A DNA stretch of 48,728 nt from a virus: positions 1 through 48,728 of the IMG/VR virus record IMGVR_UViG_3300020442_001032. The stretch is one strand, 5' to 3'. The notes under the pieces were generated by a model. It was not told the origin of the DNA. It saw nothing but the letters and a program-made list of their open reading frames with translations, and searched no databases. Positions 7,762-16,134 of the stretch are shown here, in pieces (the stretch's first letter is position 1; the number at the start of each line of letters is the position of its first letter). The position numbers and the translations under genes are program-made.

Positions 7762-8522
7762 TATTCCTCCAAAAGATACGTGGGAATGGGATCAATCTTA
7801 TGTCTATTTTGTGTATAGAACTTCTGCAATACTGGAAGAGCTGGACCTGAACCAGTTTCCATTGCCTCTTCTAGTTGTTCATAGGTTGCACCAATCTGAT
7901 CTTCATCAGTGCGACCATCATCCCACAGACCATCTGTGGGTTTAGCGTCAATAATCTCAGGAATTACTCCGAGGAATCGTCCGAGTTCTCGGACTTCTGT
8001 TTTGTAAAGGTCAGCAATTGGAGCAATGTCAATGCCACCATCACCGTACTTAGTATAAAAACCGATACCATAGTCTTCTACTTTGTTGCCAGTACCAACT
8101 ACAAGACCACCAACAGATTGTGCAATCTGATAGAGAGTCATCATGCGGAGGCGGGACCGACTATTCGCCTTCGCAAGATCGTTGATAGCATACTCCACAC
8201 CACACTCATCACCAATAGTAGAAACAAACTTACCAAAAGTTTCAGAGAGATCTACCTTGAGAACTGTGACGTTTTCATATGTCTTTTCCAACCAGAACAG
8301 ATGAGCATCGGAAAGAGTTTCTTGTTCTAGTTTCTGATTGATCGGCATACCCACAGCATAGACAGGCAGACCAGTCTTTGCTGCAAGTGTGGACGCAACA
8401 GCAGAATCAATTCCACCCGATACACCCACAACAAATCCATTTAATTTATTCTGATCATTATACCTACACAACCAACCGACTATATTACATGTCAGTTTTA
8501 GATAATCTGTAATACGGTTCAT
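7761..8522 (-). CDS. nadE: NH3-dependent NAD+ synthetase
   Basis: NadE converts nicotinate adenine dinucleotide to NAD+ using ATP and ammonia. The PP-loop GVSGGIDSAVAST (about residues 33-45), RSRLRMMTLYQIA, GTGNKVEDYGIGFYTKYGD and the following GDGGIDIAPIADLYKTEV are family hallmarks. At 253 residues it is the short form without a glutaminase domain. It lies between heme oxygenase and the NAD-dependent sugar dehydrogenase with overlapping starts and stops. It would raise NAD supply for the several Rossmann enzymes of the operon; this link is inference. Confidence 0.93.
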   Translation of the reverse strand: MNRITDYLKLTCNIVGWLCRYNDQNKLNGFVVGVSGGIDSAVASTLAAKTGLPVYAVGMPINQKLEQETLSDAHLFWLEKTYENVTVLKVDLSETFGKFVSTIGDECGVEYAINDLAKANSRSRLRMMTLYQIAQSVGGLVVGTGNKVEDYGIGFYTKYGDGGIDIAPIADLYKTEVRELGRFLGVIPEIIDAKPTDGLWDDGRTDEDQIGATYEQLEEAMETGSGPALPVLQKFYTQNRHKIDPIPTYLLEE

Positions 8523-9199
8523 CGAAAAATAAAGCCAAAGAGTACATTGAGGAAGGATCGGATACCATTACTATCCTTAGTGATCTCATCGAACATATAC
8601 ATGTTCAATCTAAAAGCATAGTTAGCTTCTGCTACCAGTGCATTGACCTGAGACTCTGACAAATCAAGAGAGTCTAGTCTTTCTCTATATTGTTTTTTAA
8701 ATTCTTTAGTGTCTGAAATCTTTTTGAATCCATAGAAAGCAAGACCCTGTTGATCCAAGTTCAATGCCTTCTGTGCAATATTCTTAAGGATCTGTCCACC
8801 AGAAAGATCTCCAAGGTATCTGGTGTAGTGATGTGCAATAAGAAGATAAGGTTCTTCCTTTGCAATCTCTCTAATACGATGGACATATGTATCTGTGGAT
8901 GGACACTTCTTATCAGCCATCTCACGTCTCCAACATGGACCATAGAAGTACCTAAGATCCAAACCAATAGAAGACTCTCTATGAAGTTCATCCATAACAA
9001 TAGGACCAACAAGAGGATCTTCTCTCAACTTATTCAGTTCTTGTTCCATGGCATCATAGACGTAGTATAGGTTAGAAAGTAGTTGGCTATAACTATCTTT
9101 ACTAACCACACCCTTTAGAAACGATGCGACAAAGTTTGTATTCTCCGCCATGGAGTGGGACTCTTTAGTCCCAGTTTTCAATGCACTACTCAGTTTCAT
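8519..9199 (-). CDS. ho1: heme oxygenase
   Basis: Heme oxygenase opens heme to biliverdin, CO and iron using ferredoxin, the first step of phycobilin synthesis in cyanobacteria. The start MKLSSALKTGTKESHSMAEN contains the proximal heme ligand (H15). YYVYDAMEQEL, AHHYTRYLGDLSGGQIL and the C-terminal NYAFRLNMYMFDEI match cyanobacterial HO1. Length of 226 is slightly shorter than host forms. Cyanophages often pair this gene with a bilin reductase; none is visible in this window. It overlaps the methyltransferase gene upstream and nadE downstream. Confidence 0.95.
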   Translation of the reverse strand: MKLSSALKTGTKESHSMAENTNFVASFLKGVVSKDSYSQLLSNLYYVYDAMEQELNKLREDPLVGPIVMDELHRESSIGLDLRYFYGPCWRREMADKKCPSTDTYVHRIREIAKEEPYLLIAHHYTRYLGDLSGGQILKNIAQKALNLDQQGLAFYGFKKISDTKEFKKQYRERLDSLDLSESQVNALVAEANYAFRLNMYMFDEITKDSNGIRSFLNVLFGFIFR

Positions 9200-9974
9200 C
9201 CTCTTTCCTTGTAGCTAGAATGACTGTGTTCTCATAGTCACGTCCAACGTCGAAGGTAAACTCCTCCTTGATACGATCAATGAAAACATTATAATGGTTA
9301 TCATTAAAATTGACAAGGTTATAGATGATGTATGCATACTTAGCGTTCTGAATAATCAGATTAAAATATGCCATCTGTGAATCCAAGTCACATTCAGACA
9401 GAGCATAGTTACTAATGAAGAGATCTACATCCTTAATCTCATCCAATTCTGTAGTAGGAATACAGGTAACTTTATCTTTAAGGTCGGGGAACTGATCCAA
9501 ATACTTACGTTGCAAAGCACTGACCTCAGGGAGATCAACTAGAATATACTCATCAAATTCACAGACCATACTGAGAACTCTACACAGTCCACCATATCCA
9601 CCACCAACTTCTACAATCTTACTAACCTCTGCACCATTAAGCATGAATGACATCTCAAAGGTATTCTTCATATACCTGAGAGTTGTTGGAGAGACGGCAC
9701 CATCGAGGCCAGGGTAAGGGAAAGTCTCTGGATTGCCGTACTTATCATTCTCTTTAAAGAGTTCGATGTTTTGTTCGACTCCTTCCTCACTCATCTCCCT
9801 ACAGATGTTGAGATAACATTGTCCTTGATCCTTCAGTACATGTTCTAGAATAGTTTTATACTTAGGGTTAGATTTAAAATTAGCAAAGGCATCATCATCA
9901 GCAACAGCTTCTTTACATGCCTCAAGATATTCAACGGCAATTTGATCTTCTGCCTGCCATCCGCTACGTGTCAT
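9186..9974 (-). CDS. putative sugar O-methyltransferase
   Basis: A 262-residue SAM-dependent methyltransferase: IVEVGGGYGGLCRVL is motif I, followed by EYILVDLPEV and DLFISNYALSECD. The N-terminal helical region and GLDGAVSPTTLRYMKN resemble the putative sugar O-methyltransferase group found in LPS and capsule clusters. The acceptor is probably a sugar of the glycan made by this operon. It overlaps genes on both sides. Confidence 0.78.
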   Translation of the reverse strand: MTRSGWQAEDQIAVEYLEACKEAVADDDAFANFKSNPKYKTILEHVLKDQGQCYLNICREMSEEGVEQNIELFKENDKYGNPETFPYPGLDGAVSPTTLRYMKNTFEMSFMLNGAEVSKIVEVGGGYGGLCRVLSMVCEFDEYILVDLPEVSALQRKYLDQFPDLKDKVTCIPTTELDEIKDVDLFISNYALSECDLDSQMAYFNLIIQNAKYAYIIYNLVNFNDNHYNVFIDRIKEEFTFDVGRDYENTVILATRKEDETE

Positions 9975-10930
9975 AATGGTTTAATCCTCTGAGATCTTTG
10001 TGGGTCTAATTGTACAAAATAATTTTGATAAAGATAGTCTTCTGCGACTCTCATATTCAAAGCAATTTCAAAGTTTTCTTTGATAGCTTCCTTCTTTGAT
10101 TCGTAATACTCGGAAGTCAATTTGTCCCAAGGAATATTATTCCAAGGTTGTCCTTCATCCAAGAAGATAATACCTTCTGGATTAAAATACTGTGCTACAC
10201 CAGCAGTACCATAGTATACAGGAATAGTACCACAAGCAAAGCAGTCAGTCAATTTCTCTGTGAAATAGGTAGGATAGTTTGCATTCTCTACTGCGAAGGA
10301 GAACATATAATCCCTAAGTGCTCTAGACTTTTCCGTAAGAGGAAGTTCTTGAGGAAGTCCCCAACCAAATAGACTATCACCGCCTTCATGTTGAAAGAAT
10401 TGTTCTACTACTTTGAGACGACGCTGGTGTCCCACAGTATATCCTTTGTTAGATGCGACCATTGAGACAAGTTTTGACTTGGGGTAGATGTCTCGATCCA
10501 TAACCCAAGGAGCAGCATTAGAGAGGCAATAAAGAAATTTACCGTCAGGACCAACCTCATCCGTGAGTCTTTGGTCAGCAGTAAAAATGCCATCCACACG
10601 ACTAGCAACAAAATCATAGTTTTCTTCAATGAATTTGTATTGATCTGGAATGATCTCTCTTGATTCTAACAGCCAAATAAATTTTGGCAAGTCGGAGTTA
10701 TCTTCCAGAGCCTTAAGGGCCAAACTATTTACATATAAATTGACGTAACCAGATCCATCATGTACCCATTGAGTATAGACAGATCTGTTATTAGCCGATG
10801 TAGATGGAAGTAGATCGTCGTTACAAATCAGATTGATTGGAAACTTTCTTGAGGCATCAAGTACTGGAACATCAATACCTGTTGGGGATGCGGCCGCCTT
10901 TTCAACAACATCTTTAATTTTATTATCCAT
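9971..10930 (-). CDS. GT10-family alpha-1,3/1,4-fucosyltransferase-like protein
   Basis: A 319-residue protein whose second half has the GT10 C-terminal domain: FSFAVENANYPTYFTEKL, then DCFACGTIPVYYG, then EGIIFLDEG. The family transfers L-fucose from GDP-L-fucose to GlcNAc or glucose. The N-terminal half (KFIWLLESREIIPDQYKF) is the variable acceptor domain. With the three GT11 proteins this makes four enzymes of fucosyl-type families in one operon. Its ATG overlaps the end of the SDR gene upstream. Confidence 0.88.
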   Translation of the reverse strand: MDNKIKDVVEKAAASPTGIDVPVLDASRKFPINLICNDDLLPSTSANNRSVYTQWVHDGSGYVNLYVNSLALKALEDNSDLPKFIWLLESREIIPDQYKFIEENYDFVASRVDGIFTADQRLTDEVGPDGKFLYCLSNAAPWVMDRDIYPKSKLVSMVASNKGYTVGHQRRLKVVEQFFQHEGGDSLFGWGLPQELPLTEKSRALRDYMFSFAVENANYPTYFTEKLTDCFACGTIPVYYGTAGVAQYFNPEGIIFLDEGQPWNNIPWDKLTSEYYESKKEAIKENFEIALNMRVAEDYLYQNYFVQLDPQRSQRIKPL

Positions 10931-11771
10931 AATGAGGTTTCATATCGTTATAGACTTTTTCGATTCCATCTTCGATGGATGTTTTTGGACTCCAGATTTT
11001 TTTAATCGTTTCGTCTGGGACATTACGAGCATCCTTCTGCACCTCGTCTTTGGATGCTGCGGGAACAACTTGAACTTCTTTACCGTCTTTTGCAAAAAGT
11101 CCCTTAATGATTTCTCCAACTGCCAGAATATTTGTACTGACAAAAGAAGTAATATGAAGAGGGTCAAAAGAGGTGAACTTATGATAGTTTTCCATGACCG
11201 CCTCAAGAGCCTCACAGCAATCTTCAGCGTAAAGGAACTCTCTCTGTTCTGTACCATCGGTTAGCATATCAATAGTACCTGTCTCAAATCCCTTCCTGAT
11301 GAAATCAGTAATGACATGAGCCTTGTCCATGTCCTTTTCGATTCCATATACATTCCAGAACTTAACGATCAATCCATTCAGAGACTCAGTATATAGTTCA
11401 CCCATACGTTTCATAACTCCGTATGGAGAGTAACTCATCTGACTCATCTGGGATGATGCAAAGACAAATGGTTTTTTATACTGTTCAAGCAACCCAAAAG
11501 TCTGAGTCATCAGACGAGAATTGTTATCAATAAACCTGAAAGTATGTTGATACTTCTTCAGATACCTAGATCCACCCACATCAAAGGCCAAGAAGAACAC
11601 AAAGTCAGAGTTCTTAATGGCGCGATCTAGATTATGATTAGGGATCTGTGTAAGATCTTCACCAGGATGACGTGCAACGTCAAACGGTACAACTTCATGA
11701 CCTTTCTTAGTAAGATATTCAGCCAGGTATGCACCTACCTGGCCACTAGATCCAAGAATTAGAATTTTCAT
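10923..11771 (-). CDS. NAD-dependent epimerase/dehydratase (extended SDR)
   Basis: Extended short-chain dehydrogenase with Rossmann motif LGSSGQVGAYLAEYL at the N-terminus, FASSQMSQMSYSPYGVMKR containing the catalytic YxxxK, and FWNVYGIE. Sugar-nucleotide epimerase, dehydratase or reductase activity is likely; the exact reaction is unclear. I choose the ATG that forms ATGA with the stop of the upstream methyltransferase gene over a TTG two codons upstream. Confidence 0.82.
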   Translation of the reverse strand: MKILILGSSGQVGAYLAEYLTKKGHEVVPFDVARHPGEDLTQIPNHNLDRAIKNSDFVFFLAFDVGGSRYLKKYQHTFRFIDNNSRLMTQTFGLLEQYKKPFVFASSQMSQMSYSPYGVMKRMGELYTESLNGLIVKFWNVYGIEKDMDKAHVITDFIRKGFETGTIDMLTDGTEQREFLYAEDCCEALEAVMENYHKFTSFDPLHITSFVSTNILAVGEIIKGLFAKDGKEVQVVPAASKDEVQKDARNVPDETIKKIWSPKTSIEDGIEKVYNDMKPHYG

Positions 11772-12355
11772 GCCCAATCAATTACATGTTTAGAACCAAA
11801 GTTTACTAGTCCTGTTCCACTCATGTGACCGACTTCAGTAACATCAATCTTAGGTTCTTCAATAGCATCCCACATGTCTTGAACTTCAGGCCAAGCAGGA
11901 CCAATGTCATCGAGGAGAAGAATTCCTTTCCAACCTTTCTCTTCTAGGAACTCCATCATCTCCACTTCCTGAACACCATCATGGGGATCTACATCAATCA
12001 TGATGATAGAGATCTTGTCCCACTCAAGCGTCTCATCCTCTCGGAAGTCTTGAATCTTGAAGGTGATGTTATCTTTTTCAATCTGACTTGCACCTTGTTC
12101 AACCAGATCATAACTAATGACCTTATTGGTTTCGTTATAAGACAGTGCCAGTGCAGACCCACCGTTACGTGTACCTACATCCAGAATGTAGGATTGATTG
12201 AAGAACGTAGAAAGATATCCATAGAGACGATACTCACTCTGTCCCGCAGACAACCAGTCATTAGGGTTGAGAGAGATAGCCTCAAGAGCAGAGTGATCTA
12301 GATTCTGTACGTCTTCCTTGTTGATTTTAATAGTTTTCTTAGTGACCTTACGCAT
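11768..12355 (-). CDS. class I SAM-dependent methyltransferase
   Basis: A 195-residue protein with motif I YILDVGTRNGGSALALS, VISYDLVEQG (acidic end of strand 2) and ISIIMIDVDPHDG, as in the Methyltransf_24/CmcI-like group that methylates sugars or small molecules. The final third contains LLLDDIGPAW. Its stop overlaps the next ATG and its start overlaps the end of the GME-like gene, so it probably acts on the same sugar pathway. Confidence 0.75.
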   Translation of the reverse strand: MRKVTKKTIKINKEDVQNLDHSALEAISLNPNDWLSAGQSEYRLYGYLSTFFNQSYILDVGTRNGGSALALSYNETNKVISYDLVEQGASQIEKDNITFKIQDFREDETLEWDKISIIMIDVDPHDGVQEVEMMEFLEEKGWKGILLLDDIGPAWPEVQDMWDAIEEPKIDVTEVGHMSGTGLVNFGSKHVIDWA

Positions 12356-13409
12356 TTACCAATTCCTTTTGTGACGAAGTTTCAACCGCTTTGCGGGATT
12401 TAATTTGTTCAGAGATCCAAGCATAAGTCTTGGCGATACCCTCTTCTAGGGTCTGACTGTAGTCCCATCCAAGTTTTTCGCGGATGAGATCATTGTTAGA
12501 GTTACGACCACGAACACCAAGAGGTGCATCGAGTTTATGGTTCTTAGTAATAACCTTACCAGATACCTTGGCAGCAGTGGCAACTAGTTCATTAATAGTT
12601 ACCATCTCCTCAGAACCAATATTAACTGGTCCCATGAACTCACTGTCCATCAGACGGCGGGTTGCTTCAATACATTCATCGATGTACAAGAAGGATCTAG
12701 TTTGTAGGCCATCTCCCCACACCTCAATAGCTCCACCCGTCTCAGGGACGTAGGCGACCTTTCTACAAATTGCTGCGGGAGCCTTCTCACGTCCACCTTC
12801 CCAAGTTCCCTCAGGTCCAAAGATGTTGTGATAGCGAGCAACCCGAACAGGAATATTATAGTTACGGTTATAAGCAAAGTAGACACGTTCAGAGAAAAGT
12901 TTCTCCCATCCATATTCGGAGTCTGGGTCTGCTGGGTATGCGGATTCTTCACGGCAATCAGGGTTATCAGGGTCCAGTTGATTACGTTCTGGGTACATAC
13001 AGGCAGAAGAACTGTAGAAGATCTTCGTCTTATTACAACCCCTGATCTGATTAGCCTTATGAACTGCATCCAAAACATTCAAGTTAATGGAAGCAGAATT
13101 ATGCATAATATCTGCCGAGTGTTCATCAGTAAAGATGTATCCTGCACCACCCATATCAGCAGCGAACTGATAGATTTCATCGAAGGTATCCTTACCAACC
13201 TGCACCAGTTTTCTGACTGCCTCTGCATCCCTAAGATCATCTCTTCGGAATTCATCTGCTGCAGACTCAGAGAACTCAGGGTACTTAATATCAACGCCGC
13301 GAACCCAGTACCCTTCGGACTTGAGGCGTTTTACCATGTGACTCCCAATAAAGCCACCAGCACCAAGCACCAGTGCTGTCTTCTGAACTGTCATAGAATC
13401 GTTAATCAT
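12348..13409 (-). CDS. GDP-mannose 3,5-epimerase-like SDR
   Basis: GME converts GDP-D-mannose to GDP-L-galactose (and GDP-L-gulose); it is best known from plant ascorbate synthesis. The protein has Rossmann GAGGFIGSH at 16-24, FAADMGGAGYIFTDEH (matching the GME loop around the active site), C137 in SSSACMYPE, Y166 and K170 in SEYGWEKL, and NIFGPEGTWEGGREKAP, a stretch I know mainly from GMEs. Cys, Tyr and Lys of the GME active site are all present. Length of 353 fits. GDP-mannose would come from the host. An alternative ATG five codons in (MTVQKTALVLG) is possible. Confidence 0.83.
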   Translation of the reverse strand: MINDSMTVQKTALVLGAGGFIGSHMVKRLKSEGYWVRGVDIKYPEFSESAADEFRRDDLRDAEAVRKLVQVGKDTFDEIYQFAADMGGAGYIFTDEHSADIMHNSASINLNVLDAVHKANQIRGCNKTKIFYSSSACMYPERNQLDPDNPDCREESAYPADPDSEYGWEKLFSERVYFAYNRNYNIPVRVARYHNIFGPEGTWEGGREKAPAAICRKVAYVPETGGAIEVWGDGLQTRSFLYIDECIEATRRLMDSEFMGPVNIGSEEMVTINELVATAAKVSGKVITKNHKLDAPLGVRGRNSNNDLIREKLGWDYSQTLEEGIAKTYAWISEQIKSRKAVETSSQKELVNA

Positions 13410-13416
13410 TACGTTG

Positions 13417-13424
13417 TATTTAGT
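13417..13424 (-). promoter_or_regulatory. late-promoter-like box before the GME-like gene
   Basis: ACTAAATA on the minus strand, including the stop codon of the upstream SDR gene. The same variant occurs before two structural genes in the window. It is only 7 bases from the first ATG, which would leave almost no leader, so the box may be coincidental. Confidence 0.25.
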
Positions 13425-14172
13425 GGGGTTGTGGATCGTTCACATCAAGGATATCAATGGTCGGAAACCAACCCATTTCTCTCATCTTTGTAGTGTCGGC
13501 AACCAATTCATCAGGTTCATGAGGAGTTTCTTTCTTTATAGGTAGGTGTCCCTGACCCATAATTTGTGCCAACTCTAGTACCGATGTAGATTTTCCAGTA
13601 CCAATATCAATAGTACCACAATAACTACTTGGAATCAAATATGCAATGGCTCTACACACATCAGAAACATGAATCCAATCACGTCTATGATTTGTAAGAT
13701 ACCCAGCAGTATTATCTTTTAACATTCGGTAAAGCATATCTTCCCGACTGTCTTGTTCCGCCCACACATTGAAAAATCTCATCCCAACACTGTTAGGAGG
13801 AGCCATGGCTTCATTTACTTTTTTAGTAGTGGCATATGGATTCCTCCACCACTCATAAACACCAGCAGAACTGGCATATAATAGTCGGGTTTCAGTGTCC
13901 CTGCAATAATCAAAAATAGGTTTGGATTTTTCTACATTATTTTCCCAGAATGTTTCTGGATCATCAATACTATCCCTTAGATTTGCAAAGGCAGCAAGGT
14001 GAATAACACAATCAAACTTTGGAGTAAAAAGATCTGCATACTCATTGAAGTTAGCAATATCACATGGAAAATCTAACCCAACAACATTCTCTCCAAGAGC
14101 AAGTTCATACTTAAGATGATACATGAGAGCCTTACCAATAAAACCCTCACTACCTGTTACTAAAATCCTCAT
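13420..14172 (-). CDS. NAD-dependent epimerase/dehydratase (extended SDR)
   Basis: Rossmann motif VTGSEGFIGKALMYHL, CVIHLAAFANLRDS, LLYASSAGVYEWWRNPYATTK with catalytic S/Y/K, and RDWIHVSDVCRAIAYL are all typical of UDP-glucose 4-epimerase-type SDRs. At 250 residues it is shorter than the usual 310-340, mainly in the C-terminal substrate domain, so the substrate cannot be guessed. It lies one base before the plastoquinol oxidase gene's stop, within the same operon. Confidence 0.83.
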   Translation of the reverse strand: MRILVTGSEGFIGKALMYHLKYELALGENVVGLDFPCDIANFNEYADLFTPKFDCVIHLAAFANLRDSIDDPETFWENNVEKSKPIFDYCRDTETRLLYASSAGVYEWWRNPYATTKKVNEAMAPPNSVGMRFFNVWAEQDSREDMLYRMLKDNTAGYLTNHRRDWIHVSDVCRAIAYLIPSSYCGTIDIGTGKSTSVLELAQIMGQGHLPIKKETPHEPDELVADTTKMREMGWFPTIDILDVNDPQPH

Positions 14173-14173
14173 G

Positions 14174-14677
14174 TCATTTAATAATTTGGATGGCGTTCAA
14201 TAATTCTTCTCGATGATTAATCTCATCATTCATTATTTCTTCAATTTTAACATCATCAGGATGATCTTTCAAGTATTTACTGTATGTGTGTGCTGCATGG
14301 TCTTCTACTTCGTAGGACAGATGGTATGCAGACTTAGGAGCCATCCAGTAATAAACCACATTGACCCAATAATAGATAAGTACGAGGTGTCTGGCGACAA
14401 AGCGATCCACCCAATAAGCATTACCGCCCCTGCTCTCCATATACTCCAGATGTTCTGTTTCATTGACTGATTGTGCGAAGTGTTCTTTCATCAAGTAAAG
14501 ATGTTCTGGTCCACGTAGGCCTAGACTTTCTCTAAGATGCAACACACTCAAAAAAGCAAAATAGGGTGCTCGAGCAATCTCCTCAAGCACCCAAAATCTT
14601 TGAAAGTCTCTCCCACGATATAAGAAATCCAGTATTGCAACTGTAATCTTAAGAACTACCGTGTTAAATGTCTTCAT
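14174..14677 (-). CDS. ptox: plastoquinol terminal oxidase (alternative oxidase family)
   Basis: PTOX oxidises plastoquinol with O2 in thylakoid membranes and relieves over-reduction of the photosynthetic chain. All di-iron ligands of the alternative oxidase family are visible: E32 in LEEIARAPYF, E73 and H76 in NETEHLEYM, E125 in EVEDHAAHTY, and E152/H155 in NDEINHREEL. WVDRFVARHLVLIYYW is also typical. At 167 residues it is compact, as cyanophage versions are, and has no signal peptide. It overlaps the 2OG-oxygenase-like gene upstream by four bases. Confidence 0.93.
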   Translation of the reverse strand: MKTFNTVVLKITVAILDFLYRGRDFQRFWVLEEIARAPYFAFLSVLHLRESLGLRGPEHLYLMKEHFAQSVNETEHLEYMESRGGNAYWVDRFVARHLVLIYYWVNVVYYWMAPKSAYHLSYEVEDHAAHTYSKYLKDHPDDVKIEEIMNDEINHREELLNAIQIIK

Positions 14678-15363
14678 GCGTCCATTGAATCCATGTACTG
14701 TTTGTCATTTAGCCCTGCTGTCTGTACTTGTGACAACCCAATGGATCCTTGATACCATCCAGTCGCAATGTACTTATCAGACATAGGAGGGTTACCTCTA
14801 TGTAGATGAGTATAACTCCCAGGCCAAATTACGACAGTACCTTTAGTTGGTTTTATCTTCAATCCCTGATAGAGAAACTCAGTTTCTCCACCATCTTCAA
14901 CATCATTCAAGTAAACCATCCAAGCCATGGTTCTTGTGTTGAGGTTCCAATTAATGTTCTCCCCATGGAACAAATGATACCCCTCAGTGGGTTTCGTATG
15001 CTGCATCAAACATACAGAACTAACATAATTAAAGTTAGTCAAGTAAGGATACTGATTAATATAAACTCCCAAACACTGATTTACAAAACCCATCAAGTCC
15101 CTAGCTTCTCCAGGAGAGAATGCATCAAGACAGATTTGTTTATCCTTTACATGTGTATAATTTCTGGGGATGACTTGTTGAGCTTCATTCATGTAATTAA
15201 TAAGATAATCACAGAAGTCGGGGTTTACAGCTCCCCTATAAATTCCAATAAAGTCAGTGTGTTCGGGTTCAATATTGATACCCATGGGTTCATGATTCAT
15301 AATTGATTTGTATGCTCGCCACTTATTTTTGACTGAAATAAGAAACAGGCGGGGTAACCCCAT
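14674..15363 (-). CDS. prolyl-4-hydroxylase-like 2OG-Fe(II) oxygenase
   Basis: The double-stranded beta-helix core is visible: GYHLFHGEN (iron-binding His/Glu), AWMVYLNDVEDGGETEFLY, then KGTVVIWPGSYTHLHRG with the distal His and SDKYIATGW at the end. This arrangement is frequent in marine phages. Acceptor unknown; protein or sugar hydroxylation are both possible. I use ATG MGLPRLFL; a GTG two codons upstream and an ATG 21 codons downstream (MNHEPMG) are alternatives. The core starts only at about residue 30. Confidence 0.8.
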   Translation of the reverse strand: MGLPRLFLISVKNKWRAYKSIMNHEPMGINIEPEHTDFIGIYRGAVNPDFCDYLINYMNEAQQVIPRNYTHVKDKQICLDAFSPGEARDLMGFVNQCLGVYINQYPYLTNFNYVSSVCLMQHTKPTEGYHLFHGENINWNLNTRTMAWMVYLNDVEDGGETEFLYQGLKIKPTKGTVVIWPGSYTHLHRGNPPMSDKYIATGWYQGSIGLSQVQTAGLNDKQYMDSMDA

Positions 15364-15378
15364 CCGCACCAGTCGGCA

Positions 15379-15386
15379 TATTTATT
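15379..15386 (-). promoter_or_regulatory. late-promoter-like box (AATAAATA)
   Basis: AATAAATA on the minus strand, overlapping the stop codon of the upstream gene and 16 bases before the ATG of the prolyl-hydroxylase-like gene. It would allow late transcription of the sugar operon from PTOX onward. Support is the sequence match only. Confidence 0.4.
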
Positions 15387-15843
15387 GTCCATCCGACGAG
15401 GACTTAATGTTACCAGCAACTACTATTCTACCATCACAATGGTTCTCTGGAACAGAGTGTGGTTCATCTGTAAAGATGACACACATTCCATCATGAGGTT
15501 GAACAACATATCCACTAAAGTCTAATGGGGAACTGCCTGGAGGAGCAGAAACATAATAAACAAATGAATATTGACTAGTACCATGTCTATGTTCACGGGC
15601 ATAATCACCGTAATTATATACGGCACCCCATAATTGATACTTTGATGTATCTTTATCTAGAGACAGTTGATCTAGAACCCAATCTTTTAATTTAATAAAT
15701 GGTTCGGGATATGTATTATACCCCGTATGTTTTTCAACTACAAGATTGGTTGATTCTTCTTTGCTGTTGGGAAGAAAGTCTATCCATGATTTTAATTCCT
15801 CATTTAAGGAAGCACTATCAGGATAGTCAATGATATTAATCAT
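15382..15843 (-). CDS. 2OG-Fe(II) oxygenase-like protein
   Basis: A 153-residue cupin-like protein with YAREHRHGTSQYSFVYYV (HxH pair) and CVIFTDEPHSVPEN (distal His), followed by DGRIVVAGNI with an Arg in the position of the 2OG anchor. It fits the small 2OG-FeII_Oxy_5-like group. The start MINIIDYPD is chosen because its ATG overlaps the stop of the upstream zinc-ribbon gene (TAATG); a longer start would extend into that gene. Confidence 0.7.
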   Translation of the reverse strand: MINIIDYPDSASLNEELKSWIDFLPNSKEESTNLVVEKHTGYNTYPEPFIKLKDWVLDQLSLDKDTSKYQLWGAVYNYGDYAREHRHGTSQYSFVYYVSAPPGSSPLDFSGYVVQPHDGMCVIFTDEPHSVPENHCDGRIVVAGNIKSSSDGQ

Positions 15844-16094
15844 TACCAGAATCCTAAAGGACAAGTAGTACCACCAAATCTAACCTTGGTTGCCATGAAA
15901 CAACCACACTCTAAGCATCTGTTACTATCGGAATCATAACGTCCACAAGAGCGACAGATTTCCATCCTAGCATCGATGAGTTCATCTTCAGCCATGACAG
16001 AACCTGATTTAGCATAATGTCTAATAACATCAAAAGCAGCCTTGCTGAATGAGGCAGCTTGTACAGTTATCTTTGGTAGTTTTTTCTCGTCCAT
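15843..16094 (-). CDS. small zinc-ribbon protein (DUF6171-like)
   Basis: An 83-residue protein with a C-terminal four-Cys (plus one) cluster: RMEICRSCGRYD, then NRCLECGCFMATKV, then TTCPLGFW. This C-x2-C...C-x2-C-x-C...CPxG(F/K)W pattern matches DUF6171-type proteins found in many phages; function unknown, metal binding likely. The N-terminal half is helical and basic. First gene of the tightly packed sugar operon. Confidence 0.75.
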   Translation of the reverse strand: MDEKKLPKITVQAASFSKAAFDVIRHYAKSGSVMAEDELIDARMEICRSCGRYDSDSNRCLECGCFMATKVRFGGTTCPLGFW

Positions 16095-16134
16095 ATTTTA
16101 AAGGGGTACACTCCCGACCAGGGCGCTTTTAGAG

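Noticed and set aside
7875-8330. 151-codon plus-strand ORF opposite nadE
   Set aside because: Shadow of nadE; no motif, no promoter, and codons mirror the real gene.
12828-13493. 221-codon plus-strand ORF opposite the GME-like gene
   Set aside because: The opposite strand encodes a protein with complete family motifs; the antisense product is Cys/Ile/Ser-rich and spans a gene junction.
16095-16134. GC-rich hairpin possibility downstream of the oxygenase gene
   Set aside because: The short stretch has no stable perfect stem followed by a T-run, so no terminator is called.
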